Source of the DNA: Hirsutella rhossiliensis
Taxonomy: Eukaryota > Ascomycota > Sordariomycetes > Hypocreales > Ophiocordycipitaceae
Reading direction: 5' to 3'
Length of the DNA stretch: 64,000 nucleotides
Assembly: GCF_020360975.1 (NCBI RefSeq)
Contig: NW_025408673.1
Coordinates: forward strand, 310,001-374,000
How positions within the stretch are numbered: position 1 is the stretch's first letter; each line of letters begins with the position of its first letter. A program made the position numbers and the translations under genes. The notes below the pieces were generated by a model that did not search any database, was not told the origin of the DNA, and worked only from the letters and a program-made list of their open reading frames with translations. Of the stretch, positions 10,315 to 23,175 are shown one piece after another.

Positions 10315-13300
10315 TATAAAAAGAAAATATTAAAAAATAATTCCTTTATTACCCTTATAGTTTATAAAACGATTTTTATAAAGCCTTAAGATTAAGATAA
10401 GTAAGTAAAGGAGCTATAGGCTTATATAAATAAAAATTTCTATAATTTAGTCTTCTTTAATAAATAAGACCCTCTTAAGCCCCCTTTTTATCTTAAGGTA
10501 ATAGAATTTATAAAGGGAGCTTCTTTCTTTTTTAAGCTAACCTTTATATAGTAAAGAGCTTATTCTATTACCTTAGGTAACTATAAGAGTTATTATAAGG
10601 AATACCTTTATAAAATAAAGCTACTAACTACTACTTATATAGTAATAATAAAATCTATTAGTACTATAAAGTTAATCTTTCTTTAAGAAAAAAAGACTTT
10701 TAAGTAGTAGCTTTTAAAGCTTAAAACCTTAATAGCTTCTTTAAAGGGCTATATAACTAACTATATTAAAAAGACCTATATAGTATACCTAGGAGCCTTT
10801 TTTACTAAGAACCTACTAGCTTCTTTATAGCTAGCTAAGTAAGAAGAAATCTTTAAGGAAGCTAACTAATACTTCCTTATAAAAGCTCTTTTTAGCTAGT
10901 AACTATAAGATATATCTCTACTAATAAAGCTTATTAGTAATAGTTACTTAACTATCTTTTAAGAAGCTAGCTAAGAACTAAATAAAGAGGCTACTAAAGT
11001 ATAATAATAAGTAGTCTTATTTCTTTATAGCTAGTACTTAACTTAAACGGTTTAACCTACTACCCCTATAGCTATTATAGCCCTTATTACTATAGCCCCC
11101 GCTACTACTATTATAGCTATTAGCCCTTTAGCTCCTTATCCCTTAAGATCCTTAACCTTATCTTTAATAGCTACCTTAGTCCTAGCCTTAGCTCCGCCTC
11201 TTACTCTAGGCTTAGCCTTAGTCCCGTTAGTTAGACTAGCTTAACTAGTCCTTTAATAGACCTTTTAATTTATTAGTCGAAAAGTTAAGAAACTAGTTAA
11301 AATTAAACCTCTTTATTAAAATTAATAATAAAGAGTAAAAAGGGGGGGTTTTTAAGTAAACCTTTTAGAAAAGTATAAGGACTCCTTAAAGAAATAATAT
11401 ATAAGGAGAATTCGACCTACTTACTAAGTATATAAAAGGCCTTATTAGCTAGAAAACTACTAGTAGGTCTTTAAAGAAAACCGACCTAAAGGAGTTAACC
11501 TTTTAAAGAAGTTATAAGAAATAGTATAATAGTTATTTAAGAAGGACCCTTTATATTAAAAGAAGATAAATAAGATTTAGGTTACTAAGAAATAATAACT
11601 AATACCGCTACCTTTATTTAAGCTATAAATTTAAGGAAGAATCGTTAGTACAGTAAATTTAGTATTTATCTTTTATATAAATTAATAAGACTACTTATTA
11701 AGACCCTTTAATTATCCCCTATAAAAGTTAGCTATCCTTAACTTTAATACTCCCTTTTATATCTATAATATTCTCTTATAATTATAGTCCTTTAAAAAGG
11801 TATCAAAGGAATACCTTATTACTAAGGAATTAACTATATAGATAAAGGGATATAAAAGGGTAAATTTTATAATAGAACTAAGTACTTAATAGGTCTATAT
11901 AAATTCTTTAACGAAAAAGGGTAGCCTTTTACCCTTAATTTTTAATAAGCTTAATTTCCTTTTACTTTCTTTAAAAAGAAAGAATCTTTTAAGATATAAC
12001 GTTTAAGCTTATAAGGCTAGTTTAAAGGAATTAAACGATTAAGCTTATTAAGGAAAAATTCGGTTAATTTATTCTTAAATTCTAACTTATCCTTAAAAAA
12101 GAATCTCTTAAAAAGTTAGCTTTCCTTATTAAGAGGAATAGGTCTACTATAAAGGACCCTCTTTTAATAGCCTAAAGAGATAGTCTTCTTTAGCATATAT
12201 AACTTAGTTACCTAGGCCCTTTAGCTTTATATAAGCTAAGCTAAAAATAAAGCGTATAAATAAGGGGCCTAAAAACTATTAAATATAAATACTATAGCTA
12301 AAGGAAGACTAAGAGATAAATTTCTAAACGAACCTTTATATAGCTAGACTAGCTATATAAGGAAATTTAAGTTAATTAAACTAATATCTCTAAAAATTAA
12401 GAAAGCTTTATTAAGGTAATACTTTTTATAAACGCTTTTTAGGGATAGTTTTCCTTTATTTCTTATAGACCTACTTAAGTAAGTATAATTAGTTTACCTT
12501 TTAATACTTTATTAACTAAATAAAATCCTACTTTAGCTATAAGTTAAAGAAGATATAGTTTAATAAAGAGCTATTTATAAGGGATATCTTAAATTAGCTT
12601 TAAAAAGGGGTATTTTACCCCTCTTATTAGTACTAAATACCTAGGCCTAAAATAAAAGGGTAAAAAGATTAAGGGGTGCTATAATAAAAAGGGCTTATAT
12701 AATAAGACTTACTATAAAGCTTCCTTATAACCTTTAAAGGGAAGTTATTAAGACTGCCTATTACTTTTAAAACTAGACCTTAAGGGACCCTAGGGGCCTA
12801 AGGGACTATAAGGACCTAGAGACCCTTTTTAGGACCTAAGGAATAAACTAGAAATCTCCCTTTAAGCTCTTTATAAAAAAGAGGGCCTCGCTAGCCTACC
12901 TTTATACCTATAGCTATAAGGTATATATAATAACTACTAATATATAGCTAAAAAGGAAAAAGAAAAGAAAGCTTAATCTTAAAGCCTTTATTAGTTATTT
13001 TATTAATTATAATTCTATTAATATCTTTTAGATCTAGATTCTTCTTTTATAAAAGGTTACTTTAACTAAGGATATAAATTTTAATAAATTTAGCTTCTTT
13101 AATAAAAAGAGGGATTAATAGCCCCTCTTACTTTTATAATATTAGCTAATTTAAAAGATTTAAATCCCTTTTTTTTAGTAGTCTTAAGAAGAGGTCTTAG
13201 ATAAGGAAATAAAAAAAGAAACTAATATTAAAGTAGTTAAGGATAAAGCTAACTTTAAAGAAAAAGAAAAGGAAGCTACTAAATTAAATAATCTAGATAA

Positions 13301-13313
13301 AAAAGGAGACTAT
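13301..13313. repeat. Target-site duplication, left copy, of the tRNA-headed element
   Basis: 'aaaaggagactat' here is repeated exactly at 14093-14105. The uninterrupted Copia-A sequence near 28,990-29,017 has this segment once, which proves the 779 bases between are an insertion. Confidence 0.93.
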
Positions 13314-14092
13314 ATTATTAAGATTATACTAGTAACCTATCTAGAGGTATCTAGAACTTCGACGTTAAATAGGAGGGAAAAACCAGAGTGCCTAAAGGAA
13401 AACCCTCCCCTCTTTCATAGCTAGTCCGCCCTTATACCGGGTCGCGGTTGCAATACGTAGGAATCTTACGCCGGCTATCTTAGGTATCGTTATAGTTAGT
13501 CGGAATCGTATTAGCCCCGCTATAAAGTAACCTTAGAAAGTAACTCCTTTACGTACGCGGGGTATATAGCGTTAATTAGTAGTACGAGCGTTTTTTTTTT
13601 TTTTAGTTAACGGTTAATAGTTAATTATATAATTATCTCTGACCTTATCCTATAACGATATCTTCCCGGGCTCTGCCTTATTTTTCCGCCGTAAGGCTTA
13701 GCGGGCTATTTTTTTTTATTAATGCCGGCCTTTAGCCGGGCCGGTAGTCGGGTTATCGCACCGGCTTCGCGCCGTACTTATCGAGTTGCTGGTATCGGCC
13801 CCGGGTTTTTATTTTCCCGGTCGGGGGGCCCGGACCGGGGTTAGGGGGAGGTCCTAACGAATTCGTCGCTAGGTCCGGGTGGGCGAGGTCCGGGCCGGCC
13901 TACTTGCAGCGGGGCTAGACTGCTGGTGTATTTATAAGCGCTTCTAGAAGCGCTGATTGGCTAATTAATAAGCAGGTTGGGGCAGTCTGCTGGTCCGACT
14001 AAAAATTAATCGTGCCCCCGGCCGGATTCGAACCGACTCTAGCGTTATAGCTAGCAGGCTTCCTAGGTATATAACCACTATACCACGAGGGT
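13314..14092 (-). mobile_element. 779-bp SINE-like retroposon with tRNA-like head
   Basis: The element is flanked by an exact 13-bp duplication, which fits target-primed reverse transcription by LINE machinery and not an LTR or cut-and-paste element. On the minus strand it starts with a tRNA-like head (14091 to about 14013) with both RNA polymerase III boxes. It continues through a GC- and CpG-rich body, has an internal A14 tract (13591-13604 read as T14 on plus), and ends in an AT-rich tail 'atcttaataat'. It holds clearly more CA and TG than the host copia, so it escaped most RIP or came later. No coding frame is evident. About 118 bp of its 3' tail recur at 62,027-62,148 next to unrelated sequence, as in SINE/LINE pairs. 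At 779 bp it is long for a SINE. It may be a composite. Confidence 0.72.
14013..14091 (-). promoter_or_regulatory. tRNA-like head with RNA polymerase III A and B boxes
   Basis: Read on the minus strand, an A box 'tggtatagtgg' (14085-14075) and a perfect B box 'ggttcgaatcc' (14034-14024) lie at tRNA spacing. A D-arm (ggtat/atacc) and a T-arm (gtcgg/ccggc with 7-base loop) can fold. The acceptor stem pairs imperfectly and the anticodon region has extra bases, so it is a tRNA-derived promoter and not a working tRNA gene. I cannot assign the parent tRNA. Confidence 0.75.
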
Positions 14093-14105
14093 AAAAGGAG
14101 ACTAT
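14093..14105. repeat. Target-site duplication, right copy, of the tRNA-headed element
   Basis: Exact match to 13301-13313; Copia-A2 resumes directly after it. Confidence 0.93.
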
Positions 14106-14473
14106 AAGAAAGTAGTAGAGCTAAAATACGCTTACCTTCCTACGCCTCTTCTTTTAGAATAAAAAGAAGATCTAAAAGTAGCTTTTTTTATTAGTCTTCT
14201 TATCTTAACCCTTAAGGGGGTAAGAAAGGCACTTCTCTTAAAGGATTACCTAGCTGCCTTTTTTATCCTTACTTTAAGAAGTAAAGGAAGGTATAGGGCC
14301 TAATACGGTTACTAAAGAAAACTAACCTTACCTTTATTTCGATTATTTTTCTAACTTTTATCTATTACTTATAAAAGATAGTTCTTATAAATTATTTATA
14401 GTAGGCCGGCTCTTTAAACTATAGCTATTAATAAGGAAGGTATATAAAAGAGACCTCTTAAACCTATTAGTAA

Positions 14474-14948
14474 TTTAATATAAAGAGATATAAGAAGTAT
14501 ATATAAAATATATAAAGGTAAAAGTAAAAGTAAAGGGATAAATAGGTAAGGTAAAGATATTTAAATCTTATAAGGGCAGTAATTATAGTAGGGGAGTAAT
14601 TATTATATTACCTTAATTCTTCTTCTTTCTTTTATCTAACGCCCTTCTTTATACTTATTTAGTATCTTAATTAATAAAGAAAATCCTACTTAAAGAAGCT
14701 ACTAATATCCTTTTAACTACTAAGCTTTTTTTACTAGTTTTTCCCTTCCTTTTTAGCCGTTACCGGTATATCTATCTTATCTCTTATTACTTTTATAGGA
14801 AGCTATCGCTACTTATACTTCCCCTTATACCCCTACCCTCTTTTTAGCTCCTTCTTCCTTCTTTTATACTAAGTGTTTTTAGCTTCCTTAGTCCCTCTTA
14901 CTAAGGGATATCTCTAAGAACTATAAAATTAAGCTATACTTTACGATA
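14474..14948 (-). repeat. Solo Copia-A LTR inside copy A2
   Basis: 475 bp, from 'tttaatataaagag' to 'ctttacgata', the reverse complement of the Copia-A LTR. It is flanked by 'agtaa' at 14469-14473 and 14949-14953, and the copia frame continues on both sides. A lone LTR with target duplication is the usual product of recombination between the two LTRs of a full element. Confidence 0.88.
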
Positions 14949-15204
14949 AGTAAACTAAAAGTAGTAAGAAAAATACCCCTTTAAAAACTAGTTTTTCTAG
15001 GCCTAGAAAGACTACCTAGCCTTATATAAAGATATAAGGTCTTTTAAAGAGGTCCTTAAGGAAAAGGTAAGAGGAAAATAGGTCCTTAGCTATAAATAAG
15101 TCTTTATTTATAAGACTAATAAATATAGCTTCCTTTAAAACTATAAAGCTTAGCTAGTTATTTAAAGGAATTAATAAGAAAAAAGGGATCTATCTACTTA
15201 AAAG

Positions 15205-16288
15205 TATACTATATAGGTCTTCTTAATATAGTTAGTTATATAGCCCCTTAAGAGAGCTATTAAGATCTTAAGCTTTAAAAGCTACTACCTAAGAGTCTCT
15301 TCCTTTTAAAAAGAGATTAGCTTTATAGTACTTATAGATTCTATTATTACTATATAAGTAGTATTTAGTAGCTTTATCTTATAAAGGTATTCTTTATAAT
15401 AACTCTTATAGTTACTTAATATAGTTAAAAAAGGTCTTTACTATATAGAGGTTAGCTTAAAAAAGAGGGAAGCTCCTTTTATAAATTCCGTTGCCCTAAG
15501 ATAAAGAGGGAGCTTAAAAAGGTCTTACTTATTAAAGAAGACTAAATTATAAATCGTTCTATTTATATAGGCCTATAGCTCCTTTACCTACTTATCTTAA
15601 TCTTAGGGCTTTATAAGAATCGTTTTATAGACTATAAGGGTAGTAAAAGAGTCGTTTTTTAATATCGTTATAAAAGAAGGGGTAAAAAGGTTAGTTAAAA
15701 ATTAGCTTTTTTAGTAAGAGGGGTAAAAGGGAGCTATAAAGGATATAAGAAAGATGCCTTTTATAGTAGCTAGAAGGTATAAGAATTTTATTCCTCTTAG
15801 GCTTATAACTCTTATAAAGAGAAATATAAGAAGTATATATAAAATATATAAAGGTAAAAGTAAAAGTAAGGGGTTAAATAGGTAGGGTAGAGATATTTAA
15901 TTTCTATAAAGGTAGTAATTATAGTAAGGGAGTTATTATTATATTACCTTAATTATCCTTATTTCTTTTATTTAACGCCCCTTTTTATACCTTATTTAGT
16001 ATCTTAATTAATAAAGAAGATCTTATTTAAAGAAGCTATTAATATCCTTTTAACTACTAAGCTTTTTATTAGTTTTCCCTTCCTTTCTAGCTATTACTAG
16101 TATATCCGTTTTATCTCTTACTACCTTTATAAGAAGCTATCGCTACTTTTACTTCCTCTCTTACCCCTACCCTTCTCTTTATACCTCTTTTTAGCTACTT
16201 CTTTAAAATCTATTTTTTTTAGCTTCCTAGGTCCCTTATACTATAGGATATCTCTAAGAACTATAAAATTAAGCTATACTTTATAATA
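15205..16288 (-). mobile_element. Copia-A copy A3: gag 5' part plus 5' LTR
   Basis: On the minus strand it holds the 5' LTR (16288-15810), leader and gag up to the point matching about 26,545 of the reference copy. It then stops at the junction with plus-strand copy A2. Heavily RIP-mutated; no open frame. The 5' LTR borders a gypsy fragment at 16,289. Confidence 0.85.
15810..16288 (-). repeat. Copia-A 5' LTR of copy A3
   Basis: It starts 'tcttataaag' where the mild copies read 'tctcgcgaag', a clear CGCG to TATA change, and ends 'ctttataata'. Confidence 0.88.
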
Positions 16289-16587
16289 AAGATCCCTTTA
16301 TTATATTATTATAAGGGTTTTCTTTAATAGCTTTAAGAACTATTTAGTACCGTTTTTATTACTTAAGTATATTATATATATATTATTATAGTATATAGTT
16401 TAACTAAGGAGTTTATACTTTAGTTCTTATTTATTAATAGCGTTTAGTATTTCTTACCTTTTAAGGCTAGTACCTAGTATATTTTCTTCTTTTTATAAGG
16501 TTATTTATATTCTTTAAAGTACTATCTAAGTTTCTTATAATAAAAATACTTTCCTTTACTTTTCTATATTATATTTAGGTTTATTAT
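16289..16587 (-). mobile_element. Gypsy-D-like fragment (~300 bp)
   Basis: It matches about 35,304-35,600 of Gypsy-D closely, starting 'gatccctttattatatt' in both. In Gypsy-D this interval lies just downstream of the gag frame, so it is probably the gag/protease joint. It lies between two Copia-A LTRs and is cut at both ends. Confidence 0.75.
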
Positions 16588-17072
16588 TCTTATAAAGAAA
16601 GATATAAGAAGTATATATAAAATATATAAAGGTAAAATTAAAAGTAAGGAGATAGATAGGTAAAGTAGAGATATTTAAATCTTATAAGGGTAGTAATTAT
16701 AGTAAGGGAGTAATTATTATATTACCTTAATTCTCCTTTTTTCTTTTATCTAACGCCCCTCTTTATACCTATTTAGTATCTTAATTAATAAAGAAGATCC
16801 TACTTAAAGAAGCTATTAATATCCTTTTAATTCCTAAGCTTTTTACTAGTTTTCCCCTTCTTTTTAGCTATTACTAGTATATCTATTTTATTTCTTACTA
16901 CCTTTATAAGAAGCTATTACTACTTATACTTCCCCTTATACCCCTACCTTCCTTTCTATACCTCTTTTTAGCTCCTTCTTCCTTCTTTTATACTAAGTAT
17001 TTTTATCTTCCTTAGTCCCTCTTACTAAGGGATATCTCTAAGAACTATAAAATTAAGCTACGCTTTACGATA
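16588..17072 (-). repeat. Copia-A 3' LTR of copy A4
   Basis: 485 bp, 'tcttataaag...ctttacgata'. It is followed on the plus strand by 'taccccctta', the reverse of the purine tract that precedes the 3' LTR. Confidence 0.9.
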
Positions 17073-17344
17073 TACCCCCTTAGCTATAGCCTAACCCTTA
17101 AAGGTATAGCTAATATAGCTTCTAGCTAGTAAGCGTATAAAGGAGGTTCTTAGCTCTATACTTCTCTTTTTACCTAAGGAATATAAGGGCCCTTTTAGGT
17201 CCCTAGGCTCTTTTAAATCTACCTAAGGAATAGGGGCCTAAAGAGGGGAAAGTCCTATAAGAAAGGGGGCCTTCTTTAAAGGGAAAAACCTAATTAAAAT
17301 AAGGGGCCCTTTAAAGGGAAAAACCTCTTCCTTTTCTTTAGCTA

Positions 17345-20300
17345 TAGACGTTACCTTCTTATACGTGCTATTAGCTCCTCTCGTAGACTCTTAAGGCGGG
17401 CCTTTAAGGATAGCTTTTCTTAAACGTCTTCTAGCCTAATTTACTATAAAAAGATAGCTAGCTTTTACTTTAGTAAGGGCTTCGTAAGACCGTTAGCTTT
17501 TATTAATACTATTAGAACTTAACGGACGGAAATAAGTCCCCTTTAGACCTCTTAGCGTAGCTAATACTAGTAGATATTAATATACTATAGCTAGGTCGAT
17601 AGCTTACTATTTTCCTCTATAAGAATCTATATAGTCTACGTATTATTATATTTTATAGCTAATAGGGACGGAATTTATAGTCGTAACGAAATAAGTAGCC
17701 GGCTAAGGAAAATTGCTTCCTTTAACGCTTCTAAAAGAGCTAGTAGCTCTGCCTCTATACTAGAAGTCGTAACGGTAGCTTACTTCGAAGCTCTCTAAGC
17801 AATAGTTCCTTTAAAAAGAGATATAATATACCCCTATAAGCTCTTTCTATCTAATAAATTATCTATAAAGGACGAATCGCTCGAATAAAGGAAGATTTCG
17901 GCAGCTTATTTCTTCCTTTCTAGCCCTCTTAGGCATAGACTATATAATCTTATTAAATAGAGATAAAGGATAGCTCTATCTACTACTTCTTAATGCCTAG
18001 GGCTAGGATTCTAGTTATACCTAGCTAGCCGGGAGACTATAAAAGAGATATCCGGTCTAGTAAAAATAGCTAAAAAAAGCAGGGAGCCTACCTTCTATTA
18101 ATATTAGTATTTCTCTTGCTCCCTAGCTTAAAAGGACGGATTAGGCAAAAGCTCTTCGTCTAATATAAGCGTAGAGGGAAGCTTCTTATCGAGGGATTTA
18201 AGGAGGAATTTATAAGCGACCTTATCGATATAAGCGTCCTAGGTAAGCTAGATAGCCCGTTAGGACCTATTCTAAAGGATTTATATCCCTAGGAACTACT
18301 TTAGCTCCCCTAGCCTAGTTATCTTATACCTTTATTATAGGCCTTAGATAGCCTCCCTAGTAGTAGCTTCTTCCTCTTTTAGGTACGCTTAGATAATATC
18401 GTTGATATAAAAGAAGACTATAATTTTACCCTTTTATATTATATACGGTTCTTAAAGGACTTTCGTAAAGCCTAGGGCTTCGAGGGAACCTATTAAATAC
18501 TATTACTAAAGAAGGGGTAATCTTCGTAATCTATATAGAGCTTTCCTAAACTATAGAACCTTTCCTAGTTATTAGAAACTAAGAGGAAGTCGTATATAGA
18601 TAACTTCTTCTTCCTTAAGTAGGCAGTTAATAAAGGCGTTAACTATATCTATCTAATTAAGCTCGAGGTCGAATTCTACTACTATAGCTATAAGGGTCCG
18701 AAAATATATCCCTACTAAGGTAGTTGCCTTAGTAAGAAGATCCCCTTTTTCCTACTAGTTCCTATAGATAACTAGCTAGGCCTTATACTTTTAAAGGAAG
18801 CTATATTTATTAGTCTTATAGATAAAGACCTACTTATAGCTAAGGACCTATTTTCCTCTTACTTTTTCCTTAAGGACCTCTTCGAAAGACCCTATCTCTT
18901 TATATAAGGCTAGGTAGTCTTTCTAGGCCTAGAAAAACTAGTCTCTTAAGGGGTGTCTTTCTAGCTACTTTTAGTTTACTAGTAGGTCTAAGAGATCTCT
19001 TTTATATACCTTCCTTACTAATATTAGCTTAAATAGCCGGCCTGCTATAAACGCTCTATAGGAACCGTCTTTTATTAGCGTTAGGTAGAAGTTAGAAAAA
19101 CGGTCGAAATAGGGGAGAAACTAGTCTTCTTTTATATCGGGCCCTATACCTTCCTTTACTTCTCGAAGTAGGGATAAAAAGGCAGCCGGGTAATCCTTTA
19201 AGAGAGGTGCCTTTCCTACCCCCTTAAGGGTTAAGATAGGAAGACTAATAGAGAAAGCTACTTCTAGATCTTCTTCTTATATAGGAGGAGGCGTAGGTAG
19301 GTAGGCGTATTCTAGCTCTACCGCTTTCCTATAGTCTCCTTCTTTATCTAGATTATCTAATCTAATAGCTTCCTCTTCTTTAAAGTTAGCGTTATCCTTA
19401 ACTACTTTAACGTTAGTTTCTTCTTCCGTTTCCTTATCTAGGACCTCTTCTTAAGATTATTAGGAAGGGGGGATTTAGATCTTTTAAATTAGCTAACGTT
19501 ATAAGAGTAAGAGGGGCTATTAATCCCTCTTTCTATTAAAGAAGCTAGATTTATCGAAAATTATATCCCTAGTCGAAATAACCTTTTATAAAAGAGGAAT
19601 CTAGATCTAGAAGATATTTATAGAATTATAACTAACGAGGTAACTAATAAAGGCTCTAGGATTAAGCTTTCTTTTCTTCTTCCTTTTTAGCTATATATCG
19701 GTAGTTATAGTATATACCTTATAGCTATAGGCATAAAGGTAGGCTAGCGAGGCCCTCTTCTTTATAAAGAGCTCGAGGGGGGATTTCTAGTCTATTCCTT
19801 AGGTAGTCCCTCTAGGGGTCTAGTTCTATAGGTAATAGGCGGTCTTAATAACTTCCCTTTAAAGGTCGTATAAAAGCCTTATAGTAAGTCTTATTATATA
19901 GGCCCTTTCTACTATAGCACCCCTTAATCTTTCTACCACTCCGTTCTAGGCTTAGGTATTTAGTACTAATAGGAGGGGTAAAATGCCCCTTTTTTAAAGC
20001 TAATTTAAGATATCCTTTATAAATAGCTGTCTATTAGACCGTATCTTCTTTACCTTATAGCTAAAGTAGGATTTTATCTAGTTAATAAAGTCCCGGAGGG
20101 TAAACTAGTTATACTTACTTAGGTAGGTCTATAAGAAATAAGGGAAAACTATCCCTAAAAAGGCGTCTATAAAAAGCATTACCTTAACAAAGCTTTCCTA
20201 ATCCCTAGAGACGTCGGTTTAATCGACCTAAATTTCCTTATATAGCTAGTCCGGCCATAAAGTCGTTCGTCTAGAAATTCGTCTCTTAGTCTTCCCTTAG

Positions 20301-22249
20301 CTATAGTATTCGTATTCGACGGTCTTTAGGCCCCTTATTCGTATGCCCTATTATTAGCCTAGCTTATATAAAGCTAGGGGGCCCGGGTAACTAAGTCGTG
20401 CGTACTAAAGAAGACCGTCTCCTTAGGCTGCTAGAAGAGGGTCCTTAGAACCTGCCCTCCTAGTAGGGAAAGCTAACTTCTTAAGAGATTCCTTCCTAAG
20501 GATAGGTCGGAATTCGAGAATAAATTAACTAAATTTTTCCTTAATAAGCTTAATAGTCTAATTCTTCTAGACTAGCCTCGTAGGCTTAGATATTATATCC
20601 TAGAAAATTCCTTCTTTACGAAGAAAGCGGAAGGAAATTAGGCTTATTAAAAATCGATAGTAAAAAGCTACCCTTTTTCTTCGAAGAATCTATATAGATC
20701 TATTAAGTAATTTTATTATAAAATTCACCCTTCCGTATCCCTCTATCTATATAGTTAATTCCCTAGTAATAAGGTATTCCCTTTATACCTTCTTAAAGGA
20801 CCGGAATTATAAGAGTATATTATAGATATCGAGGGAAGCACTAAAGTTAAGGATAGCTAATTTTTATAGGGGATAGTCGGAGGGTCCTAACGGTTAGTCT
20901 TAGCCTTATTAATCTATAGGGAAGACGAAGGCCGGATTTACTATACCAACGATTTTTCCTCGAATTTACGGCTCAAATAAGGGCAGCGGCGTTAGTTGCT
21001 ATTTCTTAGTAACCTAAATCTCGTCTATCTTCTTCTATAACGAGGGGTCCTCCTTAAGAGACTATTATACTATTTCTCGTAGTCTCTTTAAAGGGTTAAC
21101 TCCTTTAGGTCGGTTTTCCTCGAAGACCTACTAGTAGTCTTCTAGCCGATAGGGCTTCTTATATACTTAGTAGGTAGGTCGATTCCTCCTTATTTATTTC
21201 TTCGAGGAATCCTCGTCCCGGTCTAGAAGGTTTACTTAAAAACCTCCCCTTTTTACCCCTTATTGCTAATATTAACGAGGTTCGATTTTAACTAGTTCCC
21301 TGATTTTTCGACTAACGGACTAAAAGGTCTATTAGGGGACTAGTCGGGCCGGTCTAACTATCGGGACCGGGCCCGGAGTAGAAGGCGGAGCCGGGGCCGG
21401 GACTAAGGCAGCCGTTAAAAACAGTGTTAATGCTCTCGAGGGAGGAGGAGCTAAAGGAGCAATAGCAGTAGCAGTAGCCGTAGCAATAAGGGCTATAGCA
21501 GCTATAGGGGCAGCAGGTCGAGCCGTCTAGGTCGAGTGCTAGCTACGAAGGAATAAGACTACTTACTATTATACTTAAGCAGCTTCTTTATTTAGTTCCT
21601 AGCTAGCCTCTCGAAAGATAGTTAAGTAACCGTTACTAATAGGCTTTATTAGCTAAGATATATCCTATAGCTACTAGCCGGAAAGAGCTTTTATTAGGAA
21701 GTATTAGTTAGCTTCCTCGAGGATTTCTTCCTACTTAGCTAGCTATAAAGAAGCTAGTAGGTTCCTAGTAGAAAAAGCTCCTAGGTAGGCCGTATAAGTC
21801 TTCCTAATACGGTTAGTTATATAACCTCTTAAGGGAGCTATTAAGGTCTCTAGCTTTAAAAGCTACTACCTAGGAGTCTCTTCCTCTTAAAGAGAGATTA
21901 GCTTTATAGCACTAACGGATTCCGTTATCGCCGTGCGTATAGTAGTTAGTAGCTTTATCTTATAGAGGTATTCCTTATAGTAACTCTCGTAATTACCTAG
22001 GGTAGTAGAAAAAGCTCTTTATTATATAGAGGTTAGCTCGGAAAAGAGGGAAGCTCCCTCTATAAAGTCCGTTACCCTTAGATAAAGAGGGGGCTTAAGA
22101 GGGTCCTACTTATTAAAGAAGACTAAATTATAGATAGTTCTATTTATACGAGCCTATAGCTCCTTTACCTATTTATCCTAATCTTAGGGCTTTATAAGAA
22201 TCGTCCTATAGACTATAGGGACGGTAGAGGAGTTGTTTTTCGATATCGT
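17345..22249 (-). pseudogene. Copia-A4 gag-pol relic
   Basis: This is the same polyprotein as in copy A5, read on the minus strand from about 22,249 (start ATG changed to ATA) to about 17,345. Gag, integrase, RT and RNase H match A5 base by base apart from transitions and small indels. Trp codons are TAG throughout. At the place where A5 has an in-frame TGA (33586), this copy has CGA, so the TGA there may be a later mutation and the true stop lies a few codons downstream. Confidence 0.82.
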
Positions 22250-22391
22250 TATAGAGAGAGGGGGTAGAAAAGTCGGTTAAAAATCGGCTTTTCTAATAAG
22301 AGGGGTAAAAGGAAGCTATAAGGGATATAAGAAAGGTGCCTTTTATAGTAGCTAGAAGGTATAGGAATTCTATTCCTCCTAGGCTTATAAC

Positions 22392-22876
22392 TCTCGCGAA
22401 GAGAGATATAAGAAGTATATAAAAATACACGAAGGTAAAATTAAAAGTAAGGGGTCGGATAGGCAGGGCAGAGAGATTTAATTCTCGCGGGAGTAGTAAT
22501 AAAGGTAAGGGAGTAATTATTATATTGCCTTAATTATCCTTCTCTCCTCTATCTAACGCCCCTCTTTATATCCTTCTAGTATCTTAATTAATAAAGAAGA
22601 TCCTACTTAAAGAAGCTACTAATATCCCTTTAACTACCGAGCTTTTTACCGGGTTTTCCCCTCCTTTCTAGCCGTTACCGGTATATCTATCTTTTCTCTC
22701 GCTACCTTTATAGGAAGCTATCGCTACTTCTACTTCCCCTTATACCCCTACCCTCCTTTCTATACCTCTTTTTAGCTCTTTCTTCCTTCTTCTATACTAA
22801 GTGTTTTTAGCTTCCTTAGTCCCTCTTACTAAGGGATATCTCTAAGAACTATAAAATTAAGCTATACTTCGCGATA
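22392..22876 (-). repeat. Copia-A 5' LTR of copy A4
   Basis: 485 bp, 'tctcgcgaag...cttcgcgata'. Same length as its partner at 16588. Confidence 0.9.
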
Positions 22877-23175
22877 AATATAGCTACTTTATTTATAGTA
22901 GGAATACCGTTCCTTATATTAAGCGTATTTATTTAGCTAAGTCTATTAATTATCTTAGTTTCGACGTTATACTATATTTATTTTATTTATTACGCGGCTT
23001 CTACTATAAAATACTAAAGAAATCTTCTAAGTATACTAAATATATATAGTAGGGTCGTTCCTATAATACGTTAAGCGTAGTAATTAGCTCCTATAGGTAA
23101 CTTTATTATCTTACTTATTATTTATAGCTAATATATTTCTTAGTATCCTAAGTAAATCTAGAGTCTAATAGATTA

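Larger units (their letters stand above)
10315..15204 (+). mobile_element. Copia-A copy A2, truncated at both ends and carrying two insertions
   Basis: It follows the plus-strand order of the reference copy from just before the gag start (about 26,066 there) to the RT region (about 29,613 there), without LTRs. A tRNA-headed element (13314-14092) and a solo Copia-A LTR (14474-14948) interrupt it, each with a clean target duplication. Mutation is very heavy: most CpG sites of the mild copies are TpA here. The gag-pol frame is dead. At 15,204/15,205 it meets the gag end of a minus-strand copy head-on, which suggests a rearrangement and not a simple insertion. Confidence 0.88.
16588..22876 (-). 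mobile_element. Copia-A copy A4, full-length Ty1/copia retrotransposon
   Basis: Both LTRs are 485 bp (16588-17072 and 22392-22876) and enclose the complete interior in minus orientation: primer site, gag, integrase, RT, RNase H and the 3' tail. The 6.3-kb length equals copy A5 without its MULE. Flanks 'attat' and 'aatat' do not match fully, so the target duplication is doubtful. RIP is heavy but weaker than in A2/A3: many CpG sites survive, e.g. 'tctcgcgaag' at 22,392. It supplies the uninterrupted sequence that fixes the MULE borders in A5. Confidence 0.92.

Noticed and set aside
13720..13930. GC-rich segment as an rRNA or structural RNA fragment
   Set aside because: It forms local hairpins, but I see no rRNA match, and it lies wholly inside the SINE-like insertion.
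14013..14091. A functional tRNA gene
   Set aside because: A and B boxes are good, but the acceptor stem pairs poorly, the anticodon region has extra bases, and it is the end of an inserted element with target duplications.
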